A DNA stretch of 64,000 bases, from NCBI GenBank assembly GCA_034769895.1, contig JAWRYS010000717.1, positions 310,001 to 374,000 of the forward strand, written 5' to 3'. The number at the start of each line of letters is the position of its first letter. Position 1 is the stretch's first letter. Of the stretch, positions 59,385 to 64,000 are shown one piece after another. A model generated the notes under the pieces. That model ran no database searches and was not told the origin of the DNA. It saw nothing but the letters and a program-made list of their open reading frames with translations. Origin of the DNA: Magicicada septendecula. Lineage: Eukaryota; Arthropoda; Insecta; Hemiptera; Cicadidae. A program made the position numbers and the translations under genes.

Positions 59385-62300
59385 ATTATTTTTGTTTCCA
59401 AAATCGTGGATTCTTGTGACTATGAGCTAAAGAATTCCTATGGTTACAATAAAAATATATTACCTTATTCTACGTATACATAAATAATAATGTGTGATGT
59501 TACAATCTGTTCTGTGGTGTCGTTAAATGTGTTTTGTAAGTTCGTGTTTAACTAATAGGTTATATTTAACGTTAACAAGTTTTTAGCAAGTTTCATTTTA
59601 CTTAAATAATCTGTGAAAGAGAAATATTTGTTTATAGTGAGATTAATTTACCTTTAGTAAAATTTAGAGTGATCAGGGTTTTGGAAAATAAGTAATTTAA
59701 TTGTACTTAACACCTCAGCATGACTCGGTGTCTTCGTTCGTTTGATCGGGTAGGATTTGGCTGCAATAAGTTCTGTTTTCATTAATTTTGGGGCTTCAAT
59801 GGGTTGGGCATCTTTTTCATAATGTATCTGGATGTTCTTTTCGGGTAATTTTCCGTTTAATTGCCTTGGATCTCGAGTTGGCTGCTATAAATTGTCGTCT
59901 GCTTCTTATGCTGTCATGGTTAAGAACATTAATTACTTTTTTACATTATTTTAACAGAAAATCGTTCTTCCCAACATTGGCTTCTGTATTCTCTCAATGA
60001 TGCTTCACTTCTTTCTAACGGTATTTATCGGTAATCCTCTTCAACTGCCGTTTCCATGGCAACTGCATGATTTTGATTGGTTGATTTTGAGATGATGTAT
60101 TGTTATCAAAATTCGAATTCTTCGTATATCTTCTGATTGCTGTTTTTCCTCTATCTTCCTTCCTGGTTATTAAATATTGTCACTATAGAATTTATTTCCT
60201 TTCATAGATTATTTTGATACCCCACAAGTTTGGGTAATTTTAGATTTTATGTTTTTACAGTTATGTTAATGCTTGTTAATTACATTTCTTTTTGTATACA
60301 AATGCTTATTATAATATTTTGTTTTACAAATGATTTACAATTTATTCTTGGTGAATCCTTCACCTCAGATTTGCTAAATTCTTTGTTAATTTGTTATAAT
60401 TTTTAGTTGTTTGGTTCTGGCAGTTATGCCCTTTCATAGGCCTGAGTAGCCATTATGTTATTTGACTTATTTCATTTAAATCACATTTCGTTTCAGCCTA
60501 ATCGGCTTTACTTCGTTATTATTATTGGTTGTATTGTATTTTGAGTCTGTTGGTGTTTTGATTACATGTCAATATTGCTTTCTCTATCTTAATATTTAAA
60601 ACATAACAATTAGGCTTATGGACTGCAAGTTTCTTTCAGCCATATCCTATTCATAACATTAAAACGAACAGTTCTTTATAAGTTATTAGGGTTATTATTT
60701 TGAATGAGAAATATTATCACTTCCTTCCAACTTATTATTTGCTAATTTTTTGTTTACAATACATATTATTTTTATTGTGATAAACAACATCACTTTTATG
60801 AAATTTATAACTATCCCTTATAACATGGGTGTTTTTGATTTGTCTTTAATTTCTTAATTTTTAAACAATCTTTACATTCTCTCCATGTTAACACCTTCAA
60901 TTTATTCTTTCCTGGGATCCTCCCTTTTAATTACTATCGGTTATATTTAAACTTAAATCTCTTAAACATCTTTTCTTAAATAATAATGTCATCATCACTT
61001 TCCAGTGTTCAGTATATCTTATTCTGTAATTCATACTTAATACTATTTTTCACCATATATTTATTCACTGTTAATTTTCCACTTTTAAACCTTTAGTGTT
61101 TTTTACAGATTTATTAAGTGTCTATTTTCTTTATTATTCACTATTTCTTATAATAGTTATATTCTATATCTTACACTATTCCCATTTATACCTCACCTTC
61201 ACTTTTAAATTATCTATAGTTAATTATAATTTAATTAGCGTACCTTCCTTATCACTTCACTTTGGGGTTTTTACACATACACTATTGCACTGTATCACTG
61301 TTTATACTATGTGTTTTTTTTAGTGGGTAATCCCTATACTTATTTCTCTTTCATTACAATATATCCTTAATACTATTAACAATTTTATGTTCTTACAATA
61401 CTATTTTTACATCTAATTCTCAGTTGGGGTTTAGTTTGCTTTTTTGTCATTTTAATCTTTAACCTTTTTTAATAGGGTTCCTTCCCTAAATCATTTTGTC
61501 CATTAATGGGTAATAACAGTTACTTTTTCCTTTCTCATAGAGGAATTATTGGTTTGGTTCCAATGTTATTCTTGAGTGCATTATTTCTCCTTCTCCTATG
61601 CTTTATTACTTGTTTGTGTATCATTATTGGTTTTCATTTCTATCTATTTCCCTCCTTCTTCATTTTCATCGTATTTGGTTAATACTTTGGTTTTTCCATC
61701 CTCTCCTTTGGGTACATTTCGACGTGTTACATTGGGTCGTTTAATTCCATGAACTTGTTTCATTTTTGTTTGGGTTTTGGATTTTTTCCTTTTTTTCCTT
61801 TGGTTTGGTTACATTCTTGTTTACTCTTCGTGGATCCCTTCTTCATTTCTTTCCTTTTGTTGGGTCAATCACTTGGGTTAGGTCAAAGTCGTCGTTTGTC
61901 GAGTCATAGTTCTTATATTTTATTTAAATTAATTATTTTTATTTAACATGAAGTATTATTTTAGATTCAATATTGTTTTGTTCATCCCTGGTATTGGGTT
62001 GGCTTATTTGTATTGTAACATAATGCCTCTCCTTGAAAATTGATCATTTTGATAAAACACTAGCATAGTTTTTTATGAAATTATCAGTTATATATAATCT
62101 TTTTCCTTTTCTTTCTGGTTTGTTTCTCCATTCTTTATATCTCTTCTTACTTAATTCATTCCATTTTATTTGGATCTGTTTTTATGTATTTCCATTGGTG
62201 TGTTCTCCCTTATACACAATTTTTTCCCTAACTTTTTAGTAGCTGGTTTCTTCCATTACTACTCATTTTTCTGAGACCAGAGGAACATCATCTCTGCTCA

Positions 62301-62499
62301 GTTTATTTGATTGCTGGACTTTTCAACAGTCAATCTTAAATACCTTTTTTGTCAACTTGTGACTTAATAATAATTATAATATATTTTGGGATTGTCCACC
62401 TTGTGGTTTGTTTTTAGATCACTTTGGCCTTTTACTCATTCTTCCTTCCGCTGTACCTTTGCTATATACTGTCATTTGCTCATACAGTTGATTGTTTTT

Positions 62500-64000
62500 T
62501 ATTTATTCATATGTTAATTTCATCATATCTAACCTTTCATTATTTTGTTTTCTATTCTTCTAGTGATCATTTTAATTATCTTAGACATTTGTATTCTTTT
62601 CTTAATTATTTAGCAATATTCTGCTTTAGCCATAGCTTGTATATTTGTTTTATACATAACTTCTCTTTTTCTTTGTACCAGTTCAGATTTTTTTTTTTTT
62701 TTTTGTCGTAGAATACATTGAATTCATTATTATTTCAGGTATTTATCTTATCAGTTTTTAGCTTGATTTTATTTTTGTTTATTTTATTTTGTATTAAATA
62801 TCATTTTTGATAATTCTTTGTAAGTTAATTCTCTTACTTTATAGGAATTTTTGTAGCGTATTCCTTTTTTGGTACTTTTTGTTTAATTATTTTATATACT
62901 TCATATATCAACTTTTTAATAGACTGTAAGTTGATTTCACTTAGTAGGAATTTATGTAACTTATTCCTTAGTTTTTATATATATATTTTTTTTATTTTAG
63001 GCCTCATAAGTTATCGAAATGTTGTTGCAAGTTGTGCTCACATAATTTTTGAATTTTGGCATTTGTTTATTTTATTTATAGTAATTTAGTTTTCTTCATA
63101 GAATTTCTTTATTGAAGCTTGGTTGTAAACTCCTTTTACTTTCTTGGTGGTTATATTACTTATCTCATAAGTATTGTTTCCATTGTCCTTCGTGATGACA
63201 TATGGTCATTCATATTATTATACATAAGTTTATACACTATTACTCTATATAGGACCATGTTTTTTATACTTTTTTGTAAGTTGACTTCTCCTTTTCTTTC
63301 CTTGTTATTGCCTTCTCTTGTATATTTCACTCTTTGTGGGCTTTCTCCTCTACTCCTTCAAATGTCAGATGGTTAACATTTATTCTGGATAATATATAAT
63401 TTCACTTGTTGCAATTAATATAGGAGTATTAGAGTTTGAGAGTATATTGGGTTTATACATAGTTGTATACTTATTACATAGTCAATTTTATTAATTCCAT
63501 TCCTTATTCAAGCCTTCTCCTTTATTATTCTACACTTTGATGTTCTGCTTCTCTACTCCTTCAAAGGTTAGTTGGTTAAACCTTTATTCTGGATGATATA
63601 TAATTTATAAATCATGGTTTATTATGCGTTCCATCGATTGATTGGTTCCAATTACTTCTTGATGGAATCCAAAGTTCTGGCGGGTTGCGTTTATTATACG
63701 CTATGCGGAAATTCTATGCTGGATCACTGCTGAAAGGTATCCAGTCGTAGTCTTCTTCTTCTGGTTGGTTACTTCCGGATCTAACTCCTTCAACATTATT
63801 GACCTGCAGTATATTTTCAGCCTTCTCTTCCCTTTGTATTCGGATCGCTCTGGTGTGTATTACCTTCTCCGTCCTTATGAAGTAATTCTCTGCTACCTGG
63901 TATAGCACTTCTTCTACTACCATGGGTTCCCCTCTATCCATGTCTACATTGTTCACTTTATGAGGTGGTTTATTAATCAGAGGAGTTAATGGTAATTCCT
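62500..64000. repeat. 6.5-kb macrosatellite unit 8 (partial)
   Basis: The first 1,501 bp of another unit, joined through the usual six-T run. The long T tract before GTCGTAGAATACATTG (62688) is the longest in the window. ATGCGTTCC and TATACGCTATGC place it in the variant group of units 3, 4, 6 and 7, so it does not simply restart the type A position of the three-unit repeat. Confidence 0.9.
63714..64000 (-). CDS. Gag-like protein, C-terminal part, unit 8 (cut by window edge)
   Basis: Open from the window edge to the TAG stop. It encodes the C-terminal 95 or so residues: the proline-rich LPLTPLINKPP stretch, the RTEKVIHTRAI variant and the intact acidic tail EEEDYDWIPF. Whether the rest is intact cannot be seen. 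Confidence 0.55.
   Translation of the reverse strand, partial: ELPLTPLINKPPHKVNNVDMDRGEPMVVEEVLYQVAENYFIRTEKVIHTRAIRIQREEKAENILQVNNVEGVRSGSNQPEEEDYDWIPFSSDPA

Larger units (their letters stand above)
56016..62499. repeat. 6.5-kb macrosatellite unit 7 (type C-like)
   Basis: 6,484 bp. Private changes include loss of three bases in CGAAATGTTGCAAG (56536), GGGTTGGGC at 59801, AATTGTCGTC at 59890 and CATTTCGTTTC at 60485. It shares CTCAGTTGGGG with unit 3 and the ACCTTTTTTAATAGG form with unit 1. Arms hold no supported gene. Confidence 0.9.

Overview
The window is eukaryotic, repeat-dominated DNA. It is AT-rich and holds long microsatellites, a 160-bp-class satellite, multi-kilobase tandem units and a gag-like ORF, but no operons, RNA genes or recognisable host genes. 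It looks like heterochromatin or a repeat-rich chromosome of an animal. An arthropod is my guess from the DINE-1/HINE-like architecture of the satellite; the species cannot be told from the sequence.

Two repeat systems are interleaved. (1) A macrosatellite of about 6.5-kb units. One unit stands alone at 6261-12760. Six more complete units and a partial eighth run head-to-tail from 23597 to the window end. Each unit carries, on the minus strand, a 580-bp LTR-like segment bounded by TGTAAT...GTTACA, a short leader with a possible primer-binding site, and a 513-codon coiled-coil gag-like ORF. About 4.3 kb of T-rich sequence without supported genes makes up the rest. No protease, reverse transcriptase, RNase H or integrase is visible. 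The gag-like ORF is intact in units 1, 2 and 5, broken in 3, 4, 6 and 7, and cut by the window edge in 8. Units 2-3-4 and 5-6-7 form a three-unit higher-order repeat of about 19.45 kb with signs of exchange between units.

(2) A composite satellite at 1-6260 and 12761-23596. It consists of 157-167-bp monomers, punctuated by a module made of a hairpin, about 75 conserved bases and a (GT)n/(GTCT)n microsatellite, and by a 3' module ending in a hairpin and CGATATTT. The 5' end ACTTCCATRTT is matched by an 11-bp inverted copy placed subterminally at the 3' end. That arrangement, the 3' hairpin, the microsatellite, the 160-bp repeats and insertion between two T residues without target duplication together match Helentron-associated non-autonomous elements (HINEs, such as DINE-1). 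No Rep/helicase gene is present.

The two systems meet precisely. The 10.8-kb satellite block sits inside the six-T junction that joins adjacent 6.5-kb units; uninterrupted junctions at 30091, 36559, 43042, 49542, 56011 and 62495 serve as empty sites. A block of satellite plus one 6.5-kb unit was then duplicated, so 1-12760 repeats as 16992-30095 (period about 17.3 kb). Without a search tool, family assignments rest on structure only.
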